Assembly: GCA_949358305.1 (NCBI GenBank)
Contig: OX442322.1
Coordinates: 1,738,001 to 1,802,000 of the forward strand
DNA from: Strigamia acuminata
Taxonomy: Eukaryota; Arthropoda; Chilopoda; Geophilomorpha; Linotaeniidae
DNA length: 64,000 bases
Direction of reading: 5' to 3'
The notes beneath the pieces are model-generated. The model did not search any database. It saw only the letters and a list, made by a program, of their open reading frames with translations, and was not told where the DNA came from. Position numbers and translations under genes: made by a program. Positions 1-10,612 of this stretch are shown here, in pieces; position 1 is the first letter of the stretch; every line of letters begins with the position of its first letter.

Positions 1-76
1 CGAATGAGATAACGGCGCCTTTAGGTATCGCATGACAAAACACCCGCACAAGTCGCCGCAAGTTCATGGTGGCAGA

Positions 77-1261
77 TCAATCGGTCTGCTGCCTCAATCT
101 CAAAGCATGCATCCAGAGTGCTATGCAGCGCTCATAATCTCCGCCATTGACAAAAGCTGCTTCGAGAAAAATCACTGAAGAAGGAACGTCGGGATTGTGA
201 GGTACGGGAATCCTCTCCCTGATCACCTGATATCCCCTGTATGGACTGTTGTCGCTCGTCTTTATCGATTCCAGTCCTTCCAGCATGTGGTGTTCCGTGC
301 ATCTATCATGAGGGTTCTCATGCTCTTCAACCTTAAGATATACACGTTTGGACGATATTCCCAGCCTTCGATTTTGATGGAAAGACCAGAACTCCCAAAA
401 AAAATGTTTGTAGCAGCACCCATCGTCCAAGTCATGCTCTTGATCGTAGGCGAAGGAAATGCCTAGTAGCTCCAATGCGTCGATTTTCTCAGCTTGCGAT
501 ACATTTTCCAGCGATAGAAGAAATTTCAACACATCCATTCGATCTCTTTGGGCAGCCAACAACAACGGCGACAACACATACCGTTTATCCAGCATTTCTA
601 TTCCTTTTATCACCATGTGTTGCATAATTTTCACGTCGTTCAGCTTCGCAGCATGATGCACAGCTGTCACGCCGTTAACTGCTACAATGTTTGGATTTGC
701 CCCGTTTTCCAACAGGTAGTGAACGAGCTGCGTATAGTTGCAGTAGGTGGCTTTTATCAAGCAAGTAGTTTTATAACGGTTGCCCTTGTTGATGTCCGCG
801 CCACATTCGACCAGATATCGTACAATGTCCAACATGTTATTGGAACAAGCAGCAAGTAATGGCGTTGTTCCAGTTTTGATTGGGTGGTCGATGTTGGCAA
901 CAAGACATCTCAAAACCTGCAAATGCCCGGCATTTGCAGCACACCACAAAGGAGTGGCACATTCGATAGTGAGACTTCGAGTCCGTGCAAACGTGCATTC
1001 CTGATCGACAGATGGTTTAAAGCACGTTAATAAACATTGTACGACTTCTAAGTGGCCATTGTTCGCGGCAACGGCAAGTGGTGAGAATATATGTCCGTCT
1101 TCCTCGGTCATGTGGTCCAGGACAAGGGTGATTTCGTCATCGGGTTTACCTATCAGGAGGTGGAATAAAGTTGCGGGTATTCCATCACGTGCTGCATAGT
1201 AAACTTGTTGTTTCAGAATGTCCAATGTTTGGTTTTGGTCCAAATGCGAGTCGTGTGCCAT
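77..1261 (-). CDS. FEM-1B-like ankyrin-repeat protein, 3' part cut by a TGA and the window edge
   Basis: FEM-1 proteins are substrate receptors of CUL2 ubiquitin ligases that bind C-terminal degrons. The 394-residue frame has an N-terminal helix pair, then about six ankyrin repeats (roughly residues 57-255; for example TPLWCAANAGHLQVLRCLV and TTPLLAACSNNMLDIVRYLV). The FEM-1 hallmark IDALELLG follows, then the TPR-like segment ending ERCIALWMHALRLRQ, which is closest to FEM1B. The start at 1261 gives the expected short N terminus. A TGA at 77-79 ends the frame, but the same frame stays open from 76 to the window edge and still resembles FEM1B (LVRVFCHA). The stop sits where FEM1B has Arg, so CGA to TGA is likely. 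The C-terminal ankyrins and VHL box would lie outside the window. No intron is seen, so it could be a retrocopy or a decayed duplicate. Confidence 0.8.
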   Translation of the reverse strand: MAHDSHLDQNQTLDILKQQVYYAARDGIPATLFHLLIGKPDDEITLVLDHMTEEDGHIFSPLAVAANNGHLEVVQCLLTCFKPSVDQECTFARTRSLTIECATPLWCAANAGHLQVLRCLVANIDHPIKTGTTPLLAACSNNMLDIVRYLVECGADINKGNRYKTTCLIKATYCNYTQLVHYLLENGANPNIVAVNGVTAVHHAAKLNDVKIMQHMVIKGIEMLDKRYVLSPLLLAAQRDRMDVLKFLLSLENVSQAEKIDALELLGISFAYDQEHDLDDGCCYKHFFWEFWSFHQNRRLGISSKRVYLKVEEHENPHDRCTEHHMLEGLESIKTSDNSPYRGYQVIRERIPVPHNPDVPSSVIFLEAAFVNGGDYERCIALWMHALRLRQQTD

Positions 1262-2334
1262 CTCTATTGGTATACACTAGTTAGAGTTTTAGATCTTGAG
1301 TTTTAGACATCAGACATCATGATGCGTGTTTAAATTGTATACATCATTTGTTTGAATTTGTAACAGACAAGTGTGGGAAAAAAGTCATGGATAGTAATAA
1401 TTCAGTTTGTTTTTATTAGGAGTTTATATATTTTGTTGGTGTTTTTACAAATCCTTAAATGACAAATAAATAAATTAAGAAATAATAAATAAATAATTTT
1501 TAATTAAGCGCCAAGTGAAGAAACCAATTGAGATTGTAAAATCTTAACTATGTACAAGTAAAATAATGACGAATTTTCTATATGTACAACAACATTGAAA
1601 ATGCAAAAGACCTTCGTAAAGCCAAAATAGATTTGTATTTACTGGTTGAAATCTGTTGCAGAATGAAAATCCGCACAGAAAACGTGATGGGAAGCATTGA
1701 AACAGTACTGTTGAATACATTAATCTGAATTATGTTAATTTATCAACAAATATCAATTTCTTTCACTGTTTGATTAATTAAAACACTTATTTTAAATCGT
1801 TTGGTTAATTTGGACATTTATTATAGCCGTACCGTACAGCGCTGCCATAAATTGTAATTTTTCCCTTGATTAACTAGATTAAATCGTAAAACTGTTAGAT
1901 TTCTTCAAAATATTAGCAAAAAGGTTTTTTAATTTGAATTTTATTTTTAATTTTTCAATTTGGATATTGAAAATTGGAAATTTGAACTTCAAATTCAAAT
2001 TTCATTTTCCTGGTCGCTGGTGAGGGCAACGAATCTCAGAATTCAATTTTCAATTTGTAGGTGGCGCATCAGGACCACCATACTTTACGAACACAAACAC
2101 AGAATGAATAAAAAAACAAGTATATGACGCCGAATGCTGATTAAACGTCACTTTACAAACACATGATGTCAATTACAGTCCATCATTCAACCAAGGATAT
2201 ATCCTTGATTCAACTCGGGTGTTGCGCCTAGTGAGAGAATAGCGATGTGACGTTACTATCACAGAGATATGGTATGGAGACTCCTCAACCTTGAATCTTT
2301 TTCACAATGTCAAAATTTAATTTTAATTTTTAAT
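1262..2334. other. AT-rich upstream region without recognised genes
   Basis: This is the region upstream of the FEM-1B-like gene. It is low-complexity AT-rich DNA with many A/T runs, and only short open frames occur. No conserved domain, RNA gene or mobile-element end is recognisable. A promoter for the gene may lie next to 1262, but no distinctive TATA or initiator element can be called. Confidence 0.5.
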
Positions 2335-2655
2335 TTTAATTGTTTAATTTTAATTTAAAAATAATTTTTTTTTTAAATTTAAACTTATGTTTTTAATTTG
2401 ATAATTTTAATTTTTGCTGCATTTAAAATGTTTTGAAATGGAAAATATAATTATTTATGAATAATAAATCTAAACCAGTTTAAAGAAAACTAATGTTAAA
2501 GTTTTCATCAATTTACCACGAGTACATTTGTTATTTCCGTGAAGAATTAGTCCCGACCATAGTAACGCTTCACATTCCAACGGCAGATAATAACACTTGA
2601 TGGATATCACTTGATGGACAGTGGCTCGCCACGAAATCTCGGCGAGGCTGCTGTG
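2335..2655. repeat. Dispersed repeat A, copy 1
   Basis: About 320 bases align by eye with 22687-23054. They share the path from the poly-T/A stretch through GCTGCATTTAAAATG and CTAAACC, down to the GC-rich end CTCGGCGAG. The copies differ by scattered substitutions and small indels. The second copy lies inside a TA-flanked MITE, so this is a mobile or dispersed sequence rather than a gene. Confidence 0.7.
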
Positions 2656-3492
2656 CCGTGAAGCTAAAATTTGGCCTTGGCGGATGATCGATCGCTCTTG
2701 TCTGGGGCGAGTTGTTTATCGCCTCTTGGCACTCCGAACCTTGCTGTTCGATGAAAGTCGTTTAGTTGGCCCTGTTTATGGTTGACATTAACTAATTCGA
2801 CCCTTCTCTATCGATTGCGCCACTTGTCTCGGACGATTTCAGGCTCCACAGGCCTCAAATCGACGTTAGAAGTGGCTTAGGCGAATTGGCGAGTCTGACA
2901 GGTCGCCATTTTGAATTCTAACGGGCGTCAGCTTTTGGTGCTTTGTTCTCCGCCTTGTTTTGGTTTATTTTATCGGCTATTCGAGTTCATTGAACCCACA
3001 TTAGCCTTCGTTTATTTCCCCAGCGAGATCTGTTTTGTTTTCACTTCAGAAAACGTAATTTTCCATTGACGTCATCTCTCCTAGGCTTCGGTTCGCTTGG
3101 ATCGCCACTTAGAGCGACCCAATGAGCTGTTCGTATACGCCGTGTTCAAAACGCCGGTTTGGGCATTCCTGGACCGATTTTGACCGTTTTTGTTTACAAA
3201 AACGGTCTCAGCGTCGTTTTTGGCTCTGGGAAGTACTTTCCAGCCTTTTAAACGGCCGGGAAGATGCTTTTCTGAGTTGAGACCCTTTTGGCATTTCCGT
3301 GTCGGGTTTTGGCGATCCCCCGACACGTGACCGTCGTCTGCTTCATCAGTTGAGGCCTTTTTCTTATGTTTTTACACTATTTTTTGTGACTTTTATTGTG
3401 ACAACTGTTTGGTGTAATTGTATTTGATCTTTTCAGCTACTTTTAGCGATTAAACATTTGTTTGCTGAATATTTGATGATTTTGTTATGCAG
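2656..3492. other. GC-richer stretch, no gene recognised
   Basis: This is moderately GC-rich sequence with an 81-codon open frame on the minus strand (3081-3326) that resembles nothing known. The base-composition change next to dispersed repeat A suggests the body of an old mobile element, but no terminal repeats or target duplications were found. Confidence 0.35.
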
Positions 3493-3666
3493 ATGACTGA
3501 AATAAATGTCTAAATTAACAAAAAGAGTAAGATAAATGTCTGAACTGGTCTATATTAACCAAAATGACTAAAATAAATGTCTAAATTAATCAAAATGACT
3601 AAAATAAATGTCTAAATTAACAAAAATGAGTAAGATAAATGTCTGAATTGGTCTAAATTAACCAAT
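3493..3666. repeat. Minisatellite with a ~31-base unit
   Basis: About five diverged tandem units follow the pattern ATGACTRAAATAAATGTCTA, ending in AAATTAACCAAA. The unit closely resembles the tandem repeat at 12871-12974, so the two arrays appear to be related. Confidence 0.75.
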
Positions 3667-3976
3667 TTAAAATAAAATATAATTTAAAAATGAAATTGTT
3701 TAGGGGTTAAATTGCTTAAAGATTATTTTTCATTTTAATTTGAGACAGAGTGAGTATTAGGTATTCACTACATTCATTATACTCAATTACTTGTTCAGAC
3801 TATTTATGTGTGAGCTGTTGAATGTTTACCACGCCAGATGGCGTAATTGTTTGTCCTCACGCAGTAATTTTTGCAAATTTTTCAATCCGGGTTTTAGTGG
3901 CGTCTATCAGAAAGTTTACACAGCGCTTGCGCGATGAGATGCGCAGAACCCGTATGTTAGTAGGCCAGGCTTCAGT
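3667..3976. other. Intergenic, nothing recognised
   Basis: AT-rich sequence leading to the first P-type terminus. It contains only short frames that are not protein-like. Confidence 0.4.
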
Positions 3977-4095
3977 CAAGGTCGAGGGAGGATATAAGGT
4001 TCAGTCGTCACGATAGTCTACTCTGATTGGCTTATTTGATTTGACGTCATAAATGTCTCTTCTATCATTACGGTATTGTTCTGTCTCTTCCCATA
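3977..4095 (+). repeat. P-type transposon terminus, copy 1 of a 119-base direct repeat
   Basis: The segment begins CAAGGTCGAGGGAGGATATA and recurs at 7504-7622 with about one difference. Its first ~35 bases resemble the outer ends of the palindrome (CAAGGTCGAGCGAGG), so it behaves like the opposite terminus of the same P-type element. It abuts the left palindrome arm directly. Eight-base target duplications could not be identified. Confidence 0.6.
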
Positions 4096-4430
4096 CAAGG
4101 TCGAGCGAGGATATAAGGTTCCGTCATCACAGCATACAACGGTAGTTCCGGTCTGGCTGTAGCAAGGTTGGGACTGAATGTGACGTCACAATTGTCCCGT
4201 AGTAGTTTGTTTACCTTGGCAACAAATGTAAAAATGTCGTGTGCTGTTTCACACTGTACAAATACCTACAAAAATTCAAGAAATCAAAGTTTATCATTTT
4301 TTAGCTTTCCAAAAAGTTTATCTATTAGGGACAAATGGATCAAAGCTTGTAATAAACAAGAAAAAATCAATTTTAACTTTGAAAAAGTATGCTCTCTTCA
4401 TTTTGATGCGGAAAAAGATTACTCCAACTA

Positions 4431-5553
4431 CAGTGGTGGAAAAAAGTTTGAGACCACTACAGGTTTTTTAGTTGCAAGTCAAATTTTGATGCCAATTCTT
4501 GCAGTTGTTACACCAAATTCTGCATTTGTTTCACCACATTCTAAAGCAATATGCTACTCTTCTTCCATTTAGAGATGATATTAATGTTCCAATGTTTGAA
4601 TTTCACCAAATTATGCTCCTACCCATGCTAAGGACAACACTAAATAATCTAAAATATTTAGTTAATTCAATGACAAATAGGTTCATTATAGTTTGTGACC
4701 GTCAGGCCACCTGGGGTGACCTACGTCACTGCCACACACCACCATACGGCCCCAAGATCACCCCCTGATTGGGCAAGGTGATCTAGCCCGGGGGAAGGAG
4801 GGAGCTAAGTGGTGTGGGGAGGAGTTGCAGAGAGAGAGAGTGCGGACACCGACCAGGACGGTCGTGTGTTGACAGAGTTCCAGGGTGTTGTAGTAGACGA
4901 GGGGACAAGACGTGTCCCAGCTGAGAGGACTCTGCACTCCTTCCCATTCACCACAGCGATGCTCAGTATCTGGGTTTTCCACCCAATACAGCCTCCATGA
5001 GTGGTCACTGCGGGCTGTAGGTAAGTACAGCATGAATGTAACGTTGAACCGACCACGTCACCCATTGGGCTCGCGCCCAGTGTGTGACGGGTCGGTTGCC
5101 GGTGCGGCGTGCCTTCGTGGCACCCCTGCAACGGGTAACGGGATTCCCCATACCCCTAGACAACACAATTAAGGCCAACCAACCAATATTGTGGGATTCC
5201 CCGTTATTTACGTGAAGTATGCGTCCCTACCCAGTGTTATCAGTCCCCTGACTACACTGGCGAGACCATAGCAGTCACAAGTTATTAGAATGAATAGGAA
5301 GCATACCAAACATTAGAAATGAAAATTGCTTATATTTTTGATGATTTAGAGCACACGGTCTCAAACTTTTTTCCAGCATAAATGACATTTTTTGAACAAT
5401 TTTTTTTATTTCTTAAATTAGATTTGAGCTATTGTCTTATAATTTTAAACAATGCTTTATTGTCATGATATAAACCTGTAAATAAATTTTCAAGTCAAAA
5501 TTGGACTTTCAACTAAGAAACCTGTAGTGGTCTCAAACTTTTTTCCACCACTG
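4431..5553. mobile_element. Tc1/mariner-type non-autonomous element (left arm)
   Basis: The ends are inverted repeats of about 40 bases starting CAGTGGTGGAAAAAAGTTTG, flanked by TA on both sides (4429-4430 and 5554-5555), the Tc1/mariner target signature. No transposase is encoded. It sits inside the THAP coding region and is itself interrupted by a GC-rich solo LTR (4694-5279). A related end-like motif occurs internally near 5360. Confidence 0.85.
4694..5279. mobile_element. Solo LTR, GC-rich, inside the mariner-type element (left arm)
   Basis: The segment begins TGTGAC and ends GTCACA. It is flanked by the four-base duplication AGTT (4690-4693 and 5280-5283) and differs sharply in base composition from its AT-rich host. 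TG...CA ends plus a 4-base duplication fit an LTR left after recombination of a Gypsy-type element. An unknown DNA transposon remains possible. Confidence 0.6.
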
Positions 5554-5804
5554 TACATGAAGTAGCGATTGGGTAGTGTAAAACCAAAGTTGCTATCAAA
5601 TGCTATCCCCTCGCTACATTTGAAGAGCAAAATTACTGAAAACACAGTGACAGCAAGAGATATTCGTGCCAAGAAAAGAAGTATCAGAAAAAGAGCATTG
5701 AAGCGATTAGAAACAAAACGTAAATTTTTATTAAAAATATTATCCTTTGTGTTACATAAGGAATTAATAAACATATATTTATTAACTATAAAATCCAAAT
5801 TAGA

Positions 5805-5990
5805 AAAATAAATATTTTGAATAAAAATATAACATTTAAATTAGAAAATGTTTTGAATGAAAATGTAAAACAAAATAAAATAATTAGAATGAAAATATAA
5901 AACAAAATAAAATTAATTTTTGAATGAAAATATAAAACAAAATAAAAGTAATTTTTGAATAAAAATATAAAACAAAACAAAATAATTTAC
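5805..5990. repeat. AT-rich tandem repeat in the left arm
   Basis: Four or more units around GAATGAAAATATAAAACAAA, each about 30 bases, probably within an intron of the P-type transposase. The mirror copy lies at about 8544-8729. Confidence 0.7.
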
Positions 5991-6783
5991 AGCAAGTACC
6001 AGTGCAGAAAATACTGATAAAACAACAACAACAACCGACACAGCAACTACAAGTGCAGAAAATAATGATGCAACAAGAATAACGGATACAGCAACTACCA
6101 TGCAGACAACAATACATCAAATCTCCAGTTGCCTCCTGGTATGGGTGATTACAGTTGATACGATCTTACAAAGATCTCAAAATTATTTCCCACTAAAAAT
6201 AAAATTTAATTAATTAGGTGCAATAAAAGTTACTTGTGATGTATTTTTACCTGAAAACATCAGTCATCATGATGATGAGAATAATGGTAAAGCCATCCAT
6301 ACTTTTTCCTGTAAAATCGAATGAAACTAATTTAGAAAATTTAATTTAGGAACATGTAATGAGCAACAACAAAAACAACTTGTAGAGCAAAACCATTCTG
6401 CTGGTGAAATTGAATTGTTGAAAAGCCAGCTTGAGAATACAAAAGCTCAACTTTCTGCATCTAAACTGAATACCAAAAAATGGAAGTCAAAATGGCTACA
6501 GACAGTAAAAAAAGTTAAAAAGCAGACTAATCAGCAGGAAAGTGCTAAGGTGTTACAAGAACTCCTTACTCCAGCACAAATTAAAAAACTGAAAACAAAA
6601 AAGCGAGTGAACTGGAAAAAAGAAGACATAGTTTGAGGAATTTCTTTGCATGCGCTAAGTGTGAAGTCGTATTTGTTTGTTAAAAATGTGTTAAAAATGC
6701 CACAGCCAAGCTTGTCCACATTGCAACGCTGGACCTCAAATTTTGTTTGTCGACTTGGCATCCTGGATGGAGTGATAGAGCTT

Positions 6784-6935
6784 AATGTATTTTAATTTTT
6801 AATTTTAATTCATTTTAATTTTTAATTTTAATTTGTTTCAATTTTTAATTTTAATTCATTTTAATTTTTAATTTTAATTTGTTTCAATTTTTAATTTTAA
6901 TTTGTTTCAATTTTTAATTTTAATTAATTTTGATT
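6784..6935. repeat. AT minisatellite at the inner end of the left arm
   Basis: Tandem copies of TTTTAATTTTTAATTTTAAT with CATT or TGTTTC linkers. The palindrome symmetry ends within this array, so the inversion breakpoint lies in or beside a low-complexity repeat. Confidence 0.75.
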
Positions 6936-7503
6936 TGTTCTCGCTTCCGAGCCTATTTTATTGCTTTTATTGTGTGTTTTTTGGAAGTAAATAACGTTGC
7001 TAACATCATGCAAAACCTTTGCTTACTTATACAGTATATTTTTTTAAATGATTAAAATGATTAAAAATAAATTTCATTTCATTTTAATCTACTGATGCAA
7101 ATTAAAGCTTTTCTTAATGCCGTCAATCGTTCATTTCCATGAGTCATACGGCACTTATCTTATTCGTTGTATCCTAGCTTCCATGTACACCTATAAACCA
7201 TAAATTTTTAAATATTTTTAAAATATTTTCAAAGTTTGAAATTTACCGTGTAATAAATTTGCAATCACCGTACTCGTTGGTAGTTTTTGTTTCTGTTTCT
7301 GCATGCAAAAGAGACGTTCGGTTTATGCATGATTTATCCAAGCTTCCACTTGATTCGAGTCGTATTGACTGAAAAATGTCTACAGTAAAATAATTTAATT
7401 CATAATTTAAATTTTATAATGATTAAATTACTCATTTTTGTCCAGTTTTCAACAAGATTCTCTTTCGTAAATCTCAGAGAGATGCTACAAAGGCCTATGG
7501 GAA
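6910..7503. other. Unique spacer of the palindrome
   Basis: Single-copy AT-rich sequence between the arms, with no gene, terminal repeat or RNA recognised. Together with the 119-base terminus at 7504-7622 it forms the loop of the inverted repeat. Confidence 0.6.
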
Positions 7504-7622
7504 CAAGGTCGAGGGAGGATATAAGGTTCAGTCATCACGATAGTCTACTCTGATTGGCTTATTTGATTTGACGTCATAAATGTCTCTTCTATCATTACGG
7601 TATTGTTCTGTCTCTTCCCATA
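7504..7622 (+). repeat. P-type transposon terminus, copy 2 of the 119-base direct repeat
   Basis: Nearly the same sequence as 3977-4095 and in the same orientation, ending two bases before the right arm begins. Copy 1 touches the outer end of the left arm, and copy 2 touches the inner end of the right arm. Confidence 0.65.
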
Positions 7623-8980
7623 GGTGAAACAAATTAAAATTAAAAATTGAAACAAATTAAAATTAAAAATTAAAATGAATTAAAATTAAAAATTGAAACA
7701 AATTAAAATTAAAAATTAAAATGAATTAAAATTAAAAATTAAAATACATTAAGCTCTATCACTCCATCCAGGATGCCAAGTCGACAAACAAAATTTGAGG
7801 TCCAGCGTTGCAATGTGGACAAGCTTGGCTGTGGCATTTTTAACACATTTTTAACAAACAAATACGACTTCACACTTAGCGCATGCAAAGAAATTCCTCA
7901 AACTATGTCTTCTTTTTTCCAGTTCACTCGCTTTTTTGTTTTCAGTTTTTTAATTTGTGCTGGAGTAAGGAGTTCTTGTAACACCTTAGCACTTTCCTGC
8001 TGATTAGTCTGCTTTTTAACTTTTTTTACTGTCTGTAGCCATTTTGACTTCCATTTTTTGGTATTCAGTTTAGATGCAGAAAGTTGAGCTTTTGTATTCT
8101 CAAGCTGGCTTTTCAACAATTCAATTTCACCAGCAGAATGGTTTTGCTCTACAAGTTGTTTTTGTTGTTGCTCATTACATGTTCCTAAATTAAATTTTCT
8201 AAATTAGTTTCATTCGATTTTACAGGAAAAAGTATGGATGGCTTTACCATTATTCTCATCATCATGATGACTGATGTTTTCAGGTAAAAATACATCACAA
8301 GTAACTTTTATTGCACCTAATTAATTAAATTTTATTTTTAGTGGGAAATAATTTTGAGATCTTTGTAAGATCGTATCAACTGTAATCACCCATACCAGGA
8401 GGCAACTGGAGATTTGATGTATTGTTGTCTGCATGGTAGTTGCTGTATCCGTTATTCTTGTTGCATCATTATTTTCTGCACTTGTAGTTGCTGTGTCGGT
8501 TGTTGTTGTTGTTTTATCAGTATTTTCTGCACTGGTACTTGCTGTAAATTATTTTGTTTTGTTTTATATTTTTATTCAAAAATTACTTTTATTTTGTTTT
8601 ATATTTTCATTCAAAAATTAATTTTATTTTGTTTTATATTTTCATTCTAATTATTTTATTTTGTTTTACATTTTCATTCAAAACATTTTCTAATTTAAAT
8701 GTTATATTTTTATTCAAAATATTTATTTTTCTAATTTGGATTTTATAGTTAATAAATATATGTTTATTAATTCCTTATGTAACACAAAGGATAATATTTT
8801 TAATAAAAATTTACGTTTTGTTTCTAATCGCTTCAATGCTCTTTTTCTGATACTTCTTTTCTTGGCACGAATATCTCTTGCTGTCACTGTGTTTTCAGTA
8901 ATTTTGCTCTTCAAATGTAGCGAGGGGATAGCATTTGATAGCAACTTTGGTTTTACACTACCCAATCGCTACTTCATGTA

Positions 8981-10103
8981 CAGTGGTGGAAAAAAGTTTG
9001 AGACCACTACAGGTTTCTTAGTTGAAAGTCCAATTTTGACTTGAAAATTTATTTACAGGTTTATATCATGACAATAAAGCATTGTTTAAAATTATAAGAC
9101 AATAGCTCAAATCTAATTTAAGAAATAAAAAAAATTGTTCAAAAAATGTCATTTATGCTGGAAAAAAGTTTGAGACCGTGTGCTCTAAATCATCAAAAAT
9201 ATAAGCAATTTTCATTTCTAATGTTTGGTATGCTTCCTATTCATTCTAATAACTTGTGACTGCTATGGTCTCGCCAGTGTAGTCAGGGGACTGATAACAC
9301 TGGGTAGGGACGCATACTTCACGTAAATAACGGGGAATCCCACAATATTGGTTGGTTGGCCTTAATTGTGTTGTCTAGGGGTATGGGGAATCCCGTTACC
9401 CGTTGCAGGGGTGCCACGAAGGCACGCCGCACCGGCAACCGACCCGTCACACACTGGGCGCGAGCCCAATGGGTGACGTGGTCGGTTCAACGTTACATTC
9501 ATGCTGTACTTACCTACAGCCCGCAGTGACCACTCATGGAGGCTGTATTGGGTGGAAAACCCAGATACTGAGCATCGCTGTGGTGAATGGGAAGGAGTGC
9601 AGAGTCCTCTCAGCTGGGACACGTCTTGTCCCCTCGTCTACTACAACACCCTGGAACTCTGTCAACACACGACCGTCCTGGTCGGTGTCCGCACTCTCTC
9701 TCTCTGCAACTCCTCCCCACACCACTTAGCTCCCTCCTTCCCCCGGGCTAGATCACCTTGCCCAATCAGGGGGTGATCTTGGGGCCGTATGGTGGTGTGT
9801 GGCAGTGACGTAGGTCACCCCAGGTGGCCTGACGGTCACAAACTATAATGAACCTATTTGTCATTGAATTAACTAAATATTTTAGATTATTTAGTGTTGT
9901 CCTTAGCATGGGTAGGAGCATAATTTGGTGAAATTCAAACATTGGAACATTAATATCATCTCTAAATGGAAGAAGAGTAGCATATTGCTTTAGAATGTGG
10001 TGAAACAAATGCAGAATTTGGTGTAACAACTGCAAGAATTGGCATCAAAATTTGACTTGCAACTAAAAAACCTGTAGTGGTCTCAAACTTTTTTCCACCA
10101 CTG
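8981..10103. mobile_element. Tc1/mariner-type non-autonomous element (right arm)
   Basis: Palindromic counterpart of 4431-5553, with the same inverted ends and TA flanks. Confidence 0.85.
9255..9840. mobile_element. Solo LTR inside the mariner-type element (right arm)
   Basis: Palindromic counterpart of 4694-5279, flanked by the same 4-base duplication in complement (AACT). Confidence 0.6.
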
Positions 10104-10454
10104 TAGTTGGAGTAATCTTTTTCCGCATCAAAATGAAGAGAGCATACTTTTTCAAAGTTAAAATTGATTTTTTCTTGTTTATTACAAGCTTTGATCCATT
10201 TGTCCCTAATAGATAAACTTTTTGGAAAGCTAAAAAATGATAAACTTTGATTTCTTGAATTTTTGTAGGTATTTGTACAGTGTGAAACAGCACACGACAT
10301 TTTTACATTTGTTGCCAAGGTAAACAAACTACTACGGGACAATTGTGACGTCACATTCAGTCCCAACCTTGCTACAGCCAGACCGGAACTACCGTTGTAT
10401 GCTGTGATGACGGAACCTTATATCCTCGCTCGACCTTGGGCGGCAGTCACGGTC

Positions 10455-10612
10455 ATGGCCGGTCATCGCTTTTATTTGTAGCGGCTTTTGTGTGGATATT
10501 ATTCCTGTTGGTTCAAGGTTCGGAAGGAACGTTTCCATATTACAAAGCGTGCTACATGTGTTTCAAATGTATCGGTGGAACGAAGAAGGCCGAAAGACTA
10601 AGGTAAGAATTT
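10455..10612 (+). other. Candidate first exon of a secreted Cys-rich protein, start codon out of frame
   Basis: Just outside the palindrome, an open frame reads as a strong signal peptide (SSLLFVAAFVWILFLLVQG), then a short Cys-rich stretch (YYKACYMCFKCIGG). It ends at a consensus donor (AAG|GTAAGA, GT at 10613). The only nearby ATG (10455) is one base out of this frame. It may therefore be a decayed exon, or one whose true start was displaced by the P-type insertion 17 bases away. No downstream exon was recognised. Hydrophobic frames arise by chance, so support is modest. Confidence 0.3.

Larger units (their letters stand above)
4234..6795 (+). pseudogene. P-superfamily transposase, N-terminal half (left arm)
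   Basis: P transposases cut and paste DNA and bind it through an N-terminal THAP zinc finger. Here a C2CH THAP domain starts at 4234 (CAVSHCTNTYKN, then later KACNK and CSLHF). It is broken at 4431 by a MITE and resumes at 5556 with a motif like LLSNAIPSLHL. A later exon from about 6347 encodes a coiled coil and the helix-turn-helix LTPAQIKKLKTKKRVNW, followed by LHALSVKSYLF and TLQRW. Breaks: TAG at 5563-5565, TGA at 6634-6636, the insertion, and loss of the entire catalytic half after 6795. The TIR begins at 4096 with CAAGGTCGAG. Without the catalytic half it cannot encode an active transposase. Confidence 0.8.
4096..6909. repeat. Left arm of giant palindrome (2814 bases)
   Basis: Position x pairs with 14534 minus x in the right arm (7625-10438). 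Both ends and the interior were checked by eye. No mismatch was seen, and every open frame in one arm recurs unchanged on the other strand of the other arm. Pairing breaks at 6910/7624. The arm holds the 5' part of a P-type transposon with nested insertions. Confidence 0.95.
7739..10300 (-). pseudogene. P-superfamily transposase, N-terminal half (right arm)
   Basis: Mirror image of the left-arm copy. The THAP start is at 10300, the mariner-type insertion at 8981-10103, and the stops are a TAG at 8969-8971 and a TGA at 7898-7900. The coiled coil and helix-turn-helix follow, and the frame ends in the AT repeat. The catalytic half is absent here too. The two copies converge on the spacer. Confidence 0.8.
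7625..10438. repeat. Right arm of giant palindrome (2814 bases)
   Basis: Reverse complement of 4096-6909. The outer end at 10438 is the complement of the CAAGGTCGAG terminus. The nested elements and the stop codons are shared, so the inserts and mutations predate the duplication or have been homogenised since. Confidence 0.95.

Noticed and set aside
4758-5172. Several overlapping frames on both strands in the GC-rich part of the palindrome
   Set aside because: GC-rich LTR sequence has few stops by chance; frames overlap on both strands and none resembles a protein.
5786-6120. Phe/Ile/Leu-rich minus-strand frames (and mirror at 8414-8748)
   Set aside because: They are translations of AT-rich tandem repeats in an intron of the P-type element.
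4096-10438. Palindrome as a natural TIR transposon with 2.8-kb inverted repeats
   Set aside because: The arms contain only the 5' half of a P transposase plus shared insertions, and no 8-base target duplication flanks it; a rearranged P copy is more likely.
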